Source of the DNA: Diplolepis rosae
Lineage: Eukaryota > Arthropoda > Insecta > Hymenoptera > Diplolepididae
Assembly (NCBI GenBank): GCA_030998225.1
Contig: JAPYXD010000698.1
Coordinates: 1,715,001-1,779,000, forward strand
Length of the DNA stretch: 64,000 nt
Direction: 5' to 3'
In this document: piece after piece, positions 1 to 12,005 of the stretch
Layout of the letters: each line of letters opens with the position of its first letter
Position numbering within the stretch: the first letter of the stretch is position 1
Position numbers and translations under genes: made by a program
The notes under the pieces: model-generated
The model's database searches: none
What the model saw: only the letters and a program-made list of their open reading frames with translations
Told to the model about the DNA's origin: nothing

Positions 1-330
1 ACTTTTCTCGCAATTTTCTCTTGATTGAAGTCGTTAACCCTTTGTTTTTATAATACTAATAGATTCCTCGAAATCGAAAGTACTATTATATATTTGATTT
101 ATGGGGACTTGTGTTTTGTTCCGGAGTTTCGCCGATTTTGATGAGGAATCCCATAAGACTACGTGTTAAACTGACATTTTTTCGGTAGCGATTTTTTCGG
201 CATTGACATCGTCAACCACGGTATTTCTTTTTTTCAAATGAATCTAGCATATTTTATTAAGATAATCTCTAAGTTTCAGAGCAGTCTATAATTTTTTTCA
301 AAAACGATCAAACCACCTTAATGAAGCTAA
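1..330 (+). repeat. Dispersed repeat, copy A
   Basis: The first 300 or so bases match 61387-61640 in the same orientation. Both begin with the block 'acttttctcgcaattttctc' and later share 'tcgtcaacc', 'atgaatctagcatattttat' and 'gataatctct'. Copy B lacks about 75 bases between the 'cctcgaaatcg' and 'gtgttaaactgac' blocks. I see no coding potential. The left edge is cut by the window, so the true length is unknown. Most likely a transposon fragment of unknown class. Confidence 0.75.
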
Positions 331-611
331 TAAAATTGTTTGTACCAAGATAGCGAACCCAACAGTAGCTTGGATACTAAAAATAAAACACAGACCGTAC
401 CCATTTAGTTATACATTGTTCTACTTAATTAATTCTTATTGATTATTACAAGAGCAATAAATAGCCATTAGGGAAATACTAAAGACTCTTAGAGAAGCTT
501 AAATGTTTCGAACGCTTGAAAAACCTAAGAATTTATACCTGTTTTGCGAAAGGGGGAGTGTATCTGTTTTCCCTACTTTTAAATATATTATATTCTCTTG
601 CCAACAATACA

Positions 612-1428
612 ATAGACTTGAAAAATCCATAAAAATGTAGAATTCACTATAAAATATCGAACTTATGAGCTCAAAAAGTCGAACTGAGGATTCTATGACC
701 TTTTCGTGATAACACCATAACCCTAAAACCTTGGATCTCGTCGCGACTCGCTCTTGCGTTAAAATACTTTCCACACGTGATACGAAAGATATTTTTTGTT
801 CGCTGTATACCGAAAAATAGCCGAGTCTTTCTCGTTTTGCGTGCGAAAGCTGATTTTCCCTCAGTAGTGCGGTAAAATTTTAAGTTTGTTTTAATTTTCC
901 GTACACTTAAAATTTTACCGCGCTCGTGCGGGAAAATCAATATTCCGCACGCAAAACGACACCTACTCGGCTAACTTTCGGTACACAGCGAACAAAATAT
1001 ATCGTTCGTATCACGTACGGAACATATTTTAACACAAGACCAAGTCGCGACGAGGGTCGAGGTTCCTCGTGTCGCCTCGGCCCTCGTCGCGACTCGCACT
1101 TGGGTTAAAAATACGCCTTTCCACACTTGATACGATATATACTATTTTGTTCGCTGTATACCAAAAGTTAGCCGAGTAGGTGTTGTTTCGCGTGCGGAAT
1201 ATTGATTTTCTCGCACGAGCGCGGTAAAATTTTAAGCGTGTGGAAAAAGATATCGTTCGTATCACGTGCCGTACGTAATTTAACGCAAGAGCCAGTTGCT
1301 ACGAGGGCCGAGCTTTTAGGCTAATGGTGTTATCAAAAAAAAAATCATAGAATCCTGAGTTTGACTTTTCGAGCTCGTAAGTTCGATATTTCATAGTGAA
1401 TTCTGCGGCTTTGTGGATTTTTCAAGTT
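612..1428. repeat. Nested foldback element (about 0.8 kb)
   Basis: The outer arms, about 612-720 and 1320-1428, are imperfect reverse complements (for example 'gacttgaaaaatcca' against 'tggatttttcaag', and 'gataacaccat' against 'atggtgttatc'). Between them lie four alternating inverted blocks of about 150 bp. These share 'cgttcgtatcacgt', 'gttcgctgtatacc', 'ggtaaaattttaag' and 'cgtcgcgac'. The short open frames here are by-products of the repeat. No transposase is present, so this is a non-autonomous foldback. Its flanking duplication was not resolved. 331-611 and 1429-2147 hold nothing I recognise. Confidence 0.7.
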
Positions 1429-2147
1429 TTTTGACTGCAGAGAAAAATCCAGACATCCAGAGATTAAATTTTGTTCAGATTCGGTTTCAGCGAACCAAAA
1501 TACATAGGAATATCATGGTCCTATCCATAACGCAGACCACTTTTTTCTTTTTGTTTGCCTGTGTTATATACACATCTGAATCTCTAAACCTCTTTAGAAA
1601 CCACATTGTTTTCGAGATAGTGAAAGGCACAAATATTGCGATCACTATTTTATCCTCAAGTGTTTTACTGTTAAAGTATAAAACTATTGCACATTTAGAC
1701 GTTGGAACGTTGAGAAGCGTATATTAAATTTGGCAACTAATTAACTCCTTTATAAGAATATATGACATTTGTAATAATATTGTGAAAAAACTTTAGTAAT
1801 TCAAGTTCTCTTAAAATGTTTGATGATGAATTCAATCAGATTATCAATGTATACAACACTGTAATTACTGCGTTAAAACGATCATTTTAACTATTATCGC
1901 TGTTGCTTTCCGCTTCTTTTCTGCACTTATAAAAACGAAAGTTTACGTAACGGCAGGCAGTTATTCTGCGTATATGTATATAAATAAATATTTAAAGATT
2001 GAAATCTTCTACTATAAAAATAAAGTGATTTTTAACAATAAATCTAGAGTTTTATAATTATGCAGAAATTTTTAATTGATCAAAAAAGTTTTTCTTTGTA
2101 TAATTCAGCGAATGTATAGCAATTTAAGTGATTAGGCGATTTCTACC

Positions 2148-2560
2148 GTCCCTAGCAAGAACCTTGTCAACTCAATTCTCGACGAAACTGAGAAAATCAG
2201 GAAAAACTATCGCCATTGATATTGAATGGAAGAATAAAAATTTGATCAGTATTTGCCCAATTCTGGGGTAAAAATGGTCCGTTTCATTTGATTCCGCGAA
2301 GAAAAACCAAGATATTTAATAATAACAAGTAGAAAATAGAGTCAAGGTTGTTTGGTAGTTGACAATACTGACCAAAGAAGTGGTAACCGTCTCAATTTTC
2401 TACTGTTCCGTCAAAAGAAAAAAAATTATCATAAAAAGACTATAAATAGCCATATATTAATTTCGAAAACGCAATGTAATGCAGTTTTTTCCGATAAATT
2501 AAAATAAAATAAAAACTCAATTTCGTCAAAAATTGAGTTAACAAAGTTCTTGGCTGGGAC
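2148..2560. repeat. Inverted-repeat element with about 45-bp arms
   Basis: 2148-2192 and 2516-2560 are reverse complements with a few mismatches (outer core 'gtccctagcaagaacc' against 'ggttcttggctgggac' after allowing substitutions; inner core 'gagaattgagttgac'). The 323 bp between the arms has no open reading frame. It looks like a small non-autonomous DNA transposon. 2561-3168 is AT-rich and holds nothing I can identify. Confidence 0.6.
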
Positions 2561-3168
2561 AGCAGATTTCCTAAACTAGAGAGAATTGAAAGTGTGAATT
2601 TTCGTGAGAGCAAATATTTTCAACATCGTAATGGCTATTTAAAGATGGGCTTTATCATAAATCATGCAAACAAATTCATATACTGAATATGGAAAATTTA
2701 AAGAACCAGTAACAGTAATAGAGTCTCGACGTCCTGTTGGTCAATATGAGTTTCCTTCCAATAGAGTGGCATAATATTAGTTCCGGAGAATGGAGAGCAA
2801 TGGAGATTGGAGAGCTACATAAAATTCCACATGAGTATGACGAGAACTTCGAGTTACGCTAGCGCGACGATCCATGCCAAAAACATTGAATACTCTTGGT
2901 GTTCGATTTTTTCACTTCTCCTAGCACTGTATAGGCTAAATTATTTCTATAACTATTATTTTTATTATCAACGATGATCAAATGTTTTTCGAATCATGTT
3001 AGAATTAATTTCCAAAAATACAGGAATACTACACTGTTTAATGAAGCTAACTGCCGTGCTGAGTAATAAAGTTAATCAATTGATATCGTCACTTTTAAGT
3101 CGGTTTACATCGCAGTAGGCTACATTTGAGTTATCAGAAGCAGCAATGTCAATTAACAACTTTTTTCC

Positions 3169-3360
3169 TTAGCACCACAGGCTGAAGATCATTATTTCGC
3201 ATGGGAAATCTTCTAAGAGCTGATTGATCCACCTTCTCATAAGGTCCAGATAAATGTATCCCATAAGATTCAACATGCGATAAATTTATGTGGAACTTAG
3301 GAGAAGGTAGATCACTCCCAATCAGCCCTGAGTCTTGAATAATATGCCTGGTGGCCTAGC
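3169..3360. repeat. Short foldback (about 190 bp)
   Basis: The two halves pair with each other. The left half holds 'ccaccttctcataaggtcc', 'gagctgattg' and 'gcaccacaggc'. The right half holds their complements in reverse order, and the centre is near 3265. Probably a MITE-type hairpin without coding content. Confidence 0.65.
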
Positions 3361-4590
3361 TTATTCCACTTGAATGATAACAAAATTGAAGGATACTGAA
3401 TTAAAATCATATCGTGACCTGTAATCAAATCTTGACTGATATAATTAAATTATCATGAATTTAATAATACTGTTTGTGGGTTTTAAAACATCATTTAACT
3501 GAAAAATACAATGATGTACGAAATACATTTTTTTTCGTTAAGGTGCTTTTTAGTAATTTACACTTTCTGTTTAGTGACATAAAGTCTCTTGTATGTATTT
3601 ATATAACTTAGTATGTTTAAAACTAAAGTCACCACACTGAGAGAAATCGGCTTTGGTTCCTGTGCACATAGCACATAGATTTTTTGTACAGTAGTTGCCT
3701 TGACCAAAAAAGTTGAGAGAAGCTACTACTTTTATAGTTATCATGACAGTAATTTGGACTTTTTTGTGTATTCGGTTGTTGTGACCAAAGTTGATGATTA
3801 GAATGAGCTTTATACGTACCCCAACGGTTAGTACACGTACATTTTCTTTATGTGTACTGCCAAGCTCCTTTGGTTACTACAACCGCAGCGTTCGCTGTTG
3901 CGCTAGACAAATCAAGTATAACTTTCATTGAAAGATATGCAGCCTAAGTTGAATCCTGCCAATTCTCGTTCTCGATTCCTGGACTATATTTCACCGTGCC
4001 AAGCATTATCAGGTAAATAATTCTATTATAAATATAGTTTGACAATTCTTTCTAAATGATAAACGATTTTGTTCGGGGACAATGCAATGCGTTCCAATTT
4101 TGCTGTCTCGTCGTATTTTGTCAAAACTATAGTCAGTCAAAAAAAGTTTATGATGATGAAAAAAGTGACAATTTTTTAACTTAATCGACGAAAGTTATCA
4201 TAAATATCATTATACCGGATTATTTTTCTTAGATCTTTTCGGTGAAACTTTATTTTTTCTCATCAAATTGAATTTGTATTTTGATAACTAAGAGAACCAT
4301 ACCTATAACCTTAAAAATAATTTTGGCTGGGTATTTACTGTCCGTAGACTTAGTCATTTTAACTAAACTCTATGCGCGGCTTTACGATGGACTTTGGTTC
4401 CTATAACCGCAGCGCTATGGTATTTCAAGTACCAGAATCGTGGTCTCAGTAACGTTCCTTGCAGTTGAAGTAAACACTTTTCCAATGTATGACAGCCACT
4501 ACCATGATTGTCATGAGAACTTTAACATTTTTGTAAAGACGATTTTAACAAAAAAACTTTGGTCAGTGAAACCTAAAATTTCTCTCTGTG
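3361..4590. other. Non-coding stretch with a short duplicated motif
   Basis: No gene is seen. The motif 'ctttggttnctanaaccgcagcg' (n marks variable bases) occurs near 3868 and near 4391, in the same orientation, suggesting a degenerate duplicated segment. The small open frames lack similarity to anything I know. Confidence 0.4.
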
Positions 4591-4593
4591 CAT

Positions 4594-4894
4594 TCGTCTT
4601 GTATTTCGCAGGACAGTTCCGCATTTGAGCAATGTGTCCTACGAAGTTAAATGTCCTGTAAAAGTCGATTTTTGGCCAAATGTCCCGCAAAATAAAGAAA
4701 GGTTAGCTTTGTTGCAGAAGATCCTTTTCTACTTCAAGGACTTCTGACTTCCCCTCTAGATTTTCGACGAATCAACTTTGACATTTCAACATGACGCATG
4801 CGATTAGTTGAAAAAGTTTATTCATCCGAGAAATACATGATATACTGTAATAAATGTGTTTTATAACATTCTAGCATTTGTAATATTAGATCAA
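4594..4894 (+). repeat. Dispersed repeat family R2, copy 1
   Basis: Shares an ordered set of blocks with 11770-12005: 'gtattt.gcaggacagt', 'gtgtcctgcg/acg', 'aaatgtcccg.aaaa', 'ctttgttgc.gaagat', 'cctacttc.aggacttttgact', 'tgtaataaatgtg.ttta' and 'tctag.atttgtaatatt'. A poly-C tract follows directly. The two copies have diverged by substitution and small indels. Class unknown. Confidence 0.65.
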
Positions 4895-4909
4895 CCCCCC
4901 CCCCCCCCC
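4895..4909 (+). repeat. Homopolymer tract of 15 C
   Basis: Fifteen consecutive C residues at the 3' edge of repeat R2 copy 1. Long C runs are rare in such AT-rich DNA and are prone to length error in sequencing. The other copy has a C-rich stretch at the equivalent place (near 12011). Confidence 0.95.
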
Positions 4910-6130
4910 ATAACCCTACCATTTGCGTCACTTTATTAAACATATATACACTCAGTTACATCGCTTCTAATCATTTAGCAAAGTCTAGTAATCATTAGTA
5001 TTTCAATTAATTTATCTTGTTATTAGGTAGAGTAAGGGAAAACTTATGGGTAATGCTAATTGGGCAGAGTTGATGCATCTTTATGTAACTTCCTATTAAA
5101 AAATTACCGATCTTTTCAAGAGTATGACCATTATCGGTAATGACTGTACCATTGAAAGTCTACTACGCGTCTTTTTTATGGAAAGCATTTTTCCACCTCT
5201 AATAATAAAAAAATTGTTTGGGCGCAAAGAAGAGTTTTAAATAACTAAGACAATCAATATTATAATGGAAGAAAAGCCAAGCAATAGTCTAACAGAAGCA
5301 CTTCTATATGTGTTTAATGATGGAAATCGATTCCTTGGCACCCGGTACATTCTTAGTAATCCGCCCACCAAACTAAATGCGTTGTTGGATTCTACTTTTG
5401 GGATATTCAAATATATTGACTTGCTTTACGTTATCATTATGTTTCTCTCTATTCTGGAGCTCATTTAGAACTTCCTGATGTTTAAAGTCCATATATATTT
5501 TTACGAAGAATACAATACTTGACAAAGATTACTGATAAGTATTGTTTACGCTAATGAGAGGAACATGCACTTCCGTTTGAAAGGCATAAAAGATTGCTGT
5601 TTTCCAAGCACGAAACACTAAGTCATAATGCGAGTCGTGATATTTGTTTCTTGTTTGTCAGTTTATTGCGTGTCGACGTTAGAGGGATGGCCCAGTGAAG
5701 GTGGAGTAGTTTAAAAGAAAAGAGAACTTAAGGACATAATGAAAGAACGAGTTTCAAAAGGATAGAAACTAAGGACTGGGAAACAAACTTATATGGAACT
5801 ACCGATTCATCATTAAAAATAGATTTATTGCATATCAAGGGAGACTTTATGAAAATAATAGCTAACTTTACAGTTTTATTAATTACAGTTTGAACCGTAA
5901 TATTATATTTCATAGAAAAGGTTTTTAAATATGCTTCCTTCTGTCCTTGTCATTATATTCTTTTTAAAGAACAAATATACATCCATTCTCAATTCCAAGA
6001 TTTTTACAATTCAAGTAAGATTGTGGATAGTAATGAACAATAGGGAAAGACAGTTTATAAATAAGACCTACTATGTCTATAAATAAATAAATAATTACTC
6101 TTGCCCTGTTCTGTCAAATCTCTGTCAAGG
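4910..6130. other. Intergenic, no gene recognised
   Basis: AT-rich with no recognisable gene. The short open frames here (for example 5265-5468) lack splice-supported context, codon bias or family similarity that I can detect. Confidence 0.5.
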
Positions 6131-6164
6131 TCTATGCAGAAAGGTATACGGTTTTTGCTTCCAG

Positions 6165-6500
6165 ATGCCTATTGGGTTTGTCTGGGTCCTATATAACAGA
6201 CAGATTCTACCCGAGCAGACATCTGGGTTTACCTGTACTTTATCCGGCTTAAAGGATCCCTATCCGAGTATATACGGGTGCAAATGCAATTTTTGCTTTC
6301 AACTGCTTGTGGTTTCATCTGGGTTAAATGCGAGTATAGGATTAGATTCTTCCCCTTATATATTTCAGTCTAATTGGACTTTATTTAGTTTTAAAGACTG
6401 AGTCCCTTATTAGGGTATACATAGGGGTGTATGCGGTTTTTAGCAAAGTATTCTACAAAAGGATTGAGGGTCACATACGGGTCGCTAGAAGGGTTCTAAT
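6165..6500 (+). repeat. Degenerate repeat with internally repeated motifs
   Basis: Locally repeated words include 'tctgggtt', 'ctatat', 'tatccgg', 'gagtat' and 'acgggt'. They recur in 8530-8690 and, inverted, in 8080-8230. The 78-codon frame here is probably a by-product. I read it as a fragment of a dispersed element, with modest certainty. Confidence 0.35.
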
Positions 6501-7132
6501 GGATACTATACACGTATACGCTCGCACAGAAAAAAATTTTACCAGGCGATTGAGAAAATGAAGAATGATCCCAATTTCAAAGAATTAATATCTACAAATC
6601 ATATAAAAACTTAAGTCAAATTGTATGAACAGAAATTATTATTTTCTACAAATTGCATATGCTTTCAATATCGTAGAATTAAGTAAGAAGTGTAGATGAA
6701 ATAGAAATATATATTCCCATATCAGCAATTTGTTTATCAGCTATTGTCAATTTCAATATCACTATACTGGCTATATTGTAAATCCCTGTATATTTGAGTG
6801 GTGATGTATTCACAATAACAACTAAAGTTGAAGTGCAGTCTTTAAGGTGTAAATTATTGTAATTTTAAAGTAGTAAAGGTAAGGAAACGTATGATTTTTA
6901 GAAATAAAACTCAAATTCAAACCAGGCCCATTTATTTCTAGCTTCGTTCTTGCTCTAGCTCAGGTTCTTCACGACATTCCGCGGAAACTTTAGAAAGGTT
7001 ATCTATATTGTCCTTTTTGCTCTTTCCGTCCACCGGTGCGATCTTTCACGTGAGTTAAGACCTTCTCTTAGTTTAATGTTCCGTTGTATCAATTACTAAT
7101 ATCACATCAATTGTTAAGTAAATTGATAAAAG

Positions 7133-10100
7133 ATGGCCGATTCGTTTGTACGCAACATTCTGCAACAGTGGAAGTTAGATAAATACATTCCAGCATTTGA
7201 AGGTTGGATTTGCATAGTTTTCCATTTTCATGTCTTTTTATTTATCACAACTTCATACTGCTTATGAAGATTTCAAGCGCATAAAAATTAAGTAATATTT
7301 TTATTTGATTATACTCCGTAAGTATGTATCGTGTCGCATAACCTACTCAACCGACTCAAAATTATTTTATGTTTTTGTCATGTTCATAAAGTTATAACTA
7401 CAGTAGTTATACTTTACAATTACCCTTCTCCTATAATTGTGAAATTTCATTTCTAGCTATAAACTATAGCTGTTTCCGAGACATTCCTTCATTCACTCGT
7501 TCGTTACCAGCTAAACGTTTAACTGTCACAAAGATTAACTTTGCTTTCACAACTACACTTTTTTCCGTGTGCTATGTTTGTATTCTGATTTTCTCTCATA
7601 TATTATCTAGTGAGAAATTGACTGATCAAAAATTTGAAGTACCCCAAACTTGATAAAGTTTGAAAAACCTTTACTTAAATCATATCAGTGGTGGGCAACC
7701 TTAAGAGGAAAAAGTGGAAAATTGTCAAAATGTCACGCATCACTCTTATTACTTGTCAGAGGTCCCGAGTATTTATACTGAATTCGAAACTGTGAAGATA
7801 TTGACCCTAGAAATATCCAGCTGTGGAAAGTTTGCACAACTAATAGGTAGAGCTTTGGTTAGATATTATACTTTTACGTTAAAATATACAAGGAGAAGTG
7901 AAAAAACAAAGAGAAAAACAGCAACGTTGTGGTCGTGCTCGGGACTACCGGATGTCCATCACTATACTCTACAGTGAGGCCATATTATAAATTGTAGGAG
8001 CGTGAAAGTTATCATCAAAGACTAAATCCCCTAACTGATCCAGCCAAAAAAATTTCCCAAAATTTGAGATATTTCAAAACTAAGGATCCGGGTATAACCA
8101 AGAAGACGCCTGTGATATTCATACCTACTGACAAAATCCCCGCGATAATTATTCTGTGAAACCCAGATAGACCCTGAATGAGTCTTCATATTGGAACGAA
8201 GAGGAAAGTAATTTTGTCTACTAATTCCCGGATGCAGGGCCGGCTTTATCATATAGGCGAAATAGGCAACTATCTAGGGCGGAAAACTTTAGCGGGCGGC
8301 AAAGCCGGGGCGAAACTTTCATTTTTATAGCGAGAAATCGATGGAAAAAATATAAAATATCCACCTCTTACTGGAAAAATTTGATTTTTATTACTTTTAT
8401 CATGAAAATATAACTCCAGATTGCTTAATATAAAGATAGATTAATCTATTTTCAGGTTGAAGGGGAGTAAATATTTATTCTGCCTAAAATTTTCTAAAGT
8501 CGGCCCTGCCGGGATGAAATCCGAATACGCATATAAATGTTCGTACTAAATATTACAGTCCATATAAAGTCTAGATCAATCTTGATAGAAGAGACTTTAG
8601 GGCAACTATCCGGGTCCTATGGGGGTTCAATCTGGCTTCTGCGCGGATTCTGCCGGGTTTTATCCGGCTTTTTTTGCAGAGACTTAAAAGCCTCTCAATC
8701 ATTTTCTTCTAAGCATGATGAATAGATATTATATTTTAAACTGAAGTACATAAATAGACGCACTACTACATCATAGGAGACATAAACATTGAAAAGACAT
8801 TAGGGCAGATATCTCGAAAGGGATGTATCATGTCGTAGAGGACTTTATTTTACAATAGCAACATAAAACGTTCCTTGTTAATCTCATCAAGGGAGAAAGG
8901 GTCGTAATTCGCTATAAATGGTGCAGTGATGATGCAGTAGTGAGTGGTTGCCACCCACCTCATTCGTAGTCCACACTGTGACATGACAATGGATTTGAAG
9001 ATTTTAGCTCTAGAAATCTCTGAAACAAATTGTCGAGCAGATTTCACAATATTATTTTATATTTCAATTACCTGAAAATGTGTATTATCAGCGTCGGCAT
9101 CTCTTCAGTTGCTCGCGTGCTCGGACAATACACGAAAAAGGAAAGGAGCACCCGAGAATTGATGAATATAGATATATTTTTGATATACTGTATTATTTAC
9201 CAATGAATATTTATAAAATACTGAAGACCAATCAAAAGTCTAGACTAGGGTAAATGAACGTCTAACAAAACACGGTAAAATTGAAAGATGCCGGCCCTGT
9301 GCATCATACTCACATAATACAAGTATTTTTCGCGTATCTGGAGGTATCTAAAGTTTCCATCAGATCTACTTAGGTATAAAATAATCAAAAAATGGGAACG
9401 CTAATGAATTTAATAAGATTTCTCTTATGCAGACAGATTTTCCCGACTTCATCGTGAAAGTACTGGATTTGGAGAAAGTGTCCGTGATTGGTTAAAAAAT
9501 ATCAAATCTCAAATTTTTGGAAAGGGAAAAAGTAAAGAGACCTCAGAAGATTTCAATAAACTGATCCAAGGTAATCTTTCTTTGACAGATTCAAGTATAA
9601 ATACAATTAGGCAACATAGACAATGACCCATTATTTGTGTCGTAAATCATGATACAATAACCTATCAAAATAAAACTGTTTAGAATTGTTAGTTCTTTTA
9701 TTGAATGGGCAATTTATGAGGAGATGTCACTAGAATTAGAGATTTCGAATCAATTCATTGAATAAAAATAGCAAAGTAAAATAAAAATTCGGTTAATGTT
9801 ACAGATATCCTTAAAAATAATCAAAGTCGGGATTGCGGATTTCGGATAGGCAACAGGTATTATATCCACATGGATCCCAGTTGCATTTTTATTAAACCTG
9901 ACTCTGCGAAATGGAATTATGGCGATGCGAGTGAAGCGAAATCTAAAGGTTTCTCAGATGAAAATGGTGGTGAAGGGGCGGACGAGGAAAATTCCACCAG
10001 GGCGGCGGAGCCTGATGAGATATTGATTCTAACAGAGTCACCTGACAACAAAGGCGGAAAAACGGACGGGGACAACAATGTTCAAAGTTCAGAATTTGCA

Positions 10101-10145
10101 GAAGTAATAGCACCTACAACTAAAAAGAAATTTGAAATTAATTGA
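7133..10145 (+). CDS. SAM-domain-like protein, model incomplete
   Basis: Three splice-compatible coding blocks are visible. Exon 1 (7133-7202) begins MADSFVRNILQQW and continues LDKYIPAFE, the usual first helices of a SAM domain. Exon 9433-9570 follows a 'tatgcag' acceptor and holds a basic, Ser/Gly-rich segment (DWLKNIKSQIFG). Exon 9805-10145 follows 'gttacag', includes RYYIHMDPSCIFIKPD, then an acidic, charged tail, and ends in TGA. All three join in phase 1. The rest of the SAM domain (helices 2-5) is not present on the plus strand between 7203 and 9432, so an exon is missing, moved or lost. A possible SAM remnant lies on the opposite strand at 8793-8911. SAM domains mediate protein-protein or RNA contacts; the specific role is unknown. 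The gene could be real with an exon I failed to see, or decayed. Confidence 0.55.
8235..8508. mobile_element. hAT-type MITE with 8-bp target duplication
   Basis: The left end starts CAGGGCCGGCTTTA. The right end, reverse-complemented, starts CAGGGCCGACTTTA. The flanking 8-mers are 'cccggatg' (8227-8234) and 'ccgggatg' (8509-8516), which match at 7 of 8 positions. CAGGG-type ends with 8-bp duplications are the hallmark of hAT elements. At 274 bp it cannot encode a transposase. It sits in the large intron of the SAM-like gene, inside an older degenerate repeat. Confidence 0.85.
8517..9300. other. Intron sequence of the SAM-like gene
   Basis: Mostly repeat-derived. 8530-8690 resembles 6165-6500. 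At 9288-9299 the sequence 'atgccggccctg' resembles a lone hAT right end, but no partner end with matching flanks was found. The minus strand at 8793-8911 has a SAM-like reading, reported separately. Confidence 0.4.
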
Positions 10146-10459
10146 TTTTATGTATATTAATTCTTAATTGTACTCTCATGTTTGTTTTGTAACTCAAACC
10201 TCCTAATGATGATACTAATTGTCATACTGGATTATTGTTGAAATATAAAACATAATTGTGTTATTGTTATATAAGAAAAAAACACATTGAAACTCAGATA
10301 CGCTGATAATGTATCAAATGTAACTGCGAGGTTTGCTCAGTGACGAATCATTTTCATTGGAATTTCAAGGCTTATTAAGGCCATGGATTAACCAGACTTC
10401 GTGACGTCGGTAGTTACAATCTCAGCATGCAAGATTATTCGAAAATTTTTAACAAAAAT

Positions 10460-10524
10460 GGATTTTTGGTACTAGAGAGACTTTCTTGGCTCTTTTGTTC
10501 ATGTCTCTCTAGTACCGAAAATCC
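10460..10524. repeat. 22-bp stem hairpin
   Basis: 10460-10481 and 10503-10524 are reverse complements with one mismatch (core 'ggtactagagagac' against 'gtctctctagtacc'), around a 21-nt loop. It lies inside the TTAA-ended element. Confidence 0.85.
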
Positions 10525-11421
10525 TTGTTACAGCTAAAAATTTAGCTGGAAACGAACAAATAAATGTAAGAAGATCTTTGAATCAGCTAAAGTAAATATC
10601 TTTGAACAATTTAACGGTTTCAGCGATATCATTTGTTCGATCCAAACATTATAATATAGCTGGAAGAGAGATATACACGCAAAAAAATGTGTAGCTGGTA
10701 CAAAGAAACATATCGCTGTTCCAGCTATACTATTAACTAATCTAACCATAAATATGGCTGATATAACCTAAAAAATCTTTGTGGCGGCTACACATTTTTT
10801 CCGTATAAGAAATAACTGCTATCTGATAACAAATATGTCGAAAGTCACGTCAAATGACAGTTTAAGGTTAATTTATAAACTTTTAAACACTTTAAAAGTA
10901 TTGTACTAAATAATATGCGCGATGGTGTCAACATTCAATATAATACTATGTTTATCTAACAATAAATTGGAAATAGTTCGTGCAAAAATATATCTTGGTT
11001 AAAATAATGAGAAATAGTAGGTAAGCAACAAATCTGGCTTCTAAAATTAAGTTAGTTATAATAACGATATTCACTTTCATGATACCCAGACGAACAAGTG
11101 ACTACAATAAGAATTTTTATGCAACGGAAGCGCGTTTTCATAACATTCCGGGAGTGTTTCGCAACATTAGCAAATCGGGGAATATTTGGGGTGGGGATTT
11201 TTACCGTACTTGGATGCGGTAAAACTGACTATACCAGCGATTGCGCATGTGCAGTTCATGAGTTTTTACCGTCCAATTACGATTCATTAAATTCTTGATT
11301 CGCTCGGTCACCTAGTCAAATTTTTTTCCGTGTATTAATTTTTGAATAACCTTATATACAGTAATTGCAATTACCGATGTCATGTGGTCTGGTTAACCCA
11401 TGGCGGCATGGCTTTAAGATC

Positions 11422-11609
11422 GTATGGTAGGCTCTGACGTTACCAATTATATACGACTGCTTTATGATAAAAATAATAATTTTAACAAATTTTCCAGAGA
11501 AGACAGTAATGCGTTACAATTTTGCATTGCTGTCTTCTCCAGAAAGTTTATTCAAATTATTATTTTATCAGTAAAGTGGTCGTATGTAATTGGTGACATT
11601 AGACCATAC
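11422..11609. repeat. 188-bp foldback flanked by TTAA
   Basis: A near-continuous palindrome. The outer ends are 'gtatggt' and 'accatac'. The inner stem is 'ggagaagacagcaatgc' against 'agagaagacagtaatgcg', around a short AT loop. TTAA lies at 11414-11417 and 11619-11622. Transcription through it would give a long dsRNA stem. Confidence 0.8.
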
Positions 11610-11769
11610 CACACGGCCTTAAAATATCGGGATGTTCCTTGCGACAAGTGGTCATCCCAGAACGAAGTTCTAATCTCACTAAAATCCAATCAACCATTCT
11701 TACTTTTAGCGCACAAGAAATAGCCCATGAACGCCATGCACATTGAAATGCTCGTCATTTATAATATAA

Positions 11770-12005
11770 CCATTCATACTGTATTTGGCAGGACAGTCTC
11801 GCATTTTATAGTTATGTGTCCTGCGGAGGTAAACGACCTGGAAAAAACGATTTCTCGCAAAATGTCCCGTAAAAGAAAGGAAAGGTATCTTTGTTGCGGA
11901 AGATTTTTTCCTACTTCGAGGACTTTTGACTTTACTTAAAATATATTTTGTATTGTAATAAATGTGCTTTATGGATTTCTAGTATTTCTAATATTGAGTC
12001 TAAAA
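11770..12005 (+). repeat. Dispersed repeat family R2, copy 2
   Basis: Second copy of the repeat at 4594-4894, same orientation, sharing the ordered blocks listed there. The frame at 11727-11939 ends in a basic stretch (KMSRKRKERYLCCGRFF). The other copy does not keep that frame open, so I do not call it a gene. Confidence 0.65.

Larger units (their letters stand above)
10375..11622. mobile_element. TTAA-ended element, TTAAGGCC family, long copy
   Basis: The left end is TTAAGGCCATGG followed by 'attaaccagac'. The right end near 11622 is 'acggccttaa'. A second internal right-type end at 11378-11417 ('ggtctggttaacccatgg', then 'ggctttaa') means either a 1.04-kb element next to a 0.2-kb one, or one nested element. 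It contains a hairpin (10460-10524), a segment shared with 60640-60800 (11098-11290) and a 188-bp foldback (11422-11609). There is no transposase frame. TTAA ends suggest piggyBac-type mobilisation. Confidence 0.65.

Noticed and set aside
9288..9299. Lone hAT-like end 'ccggccctg'
   Set aside because: No partner end with a matching 8-bp duplication. Pairing it with 8235 fails because the flanks differ, while 8235 pairs well with 8508.
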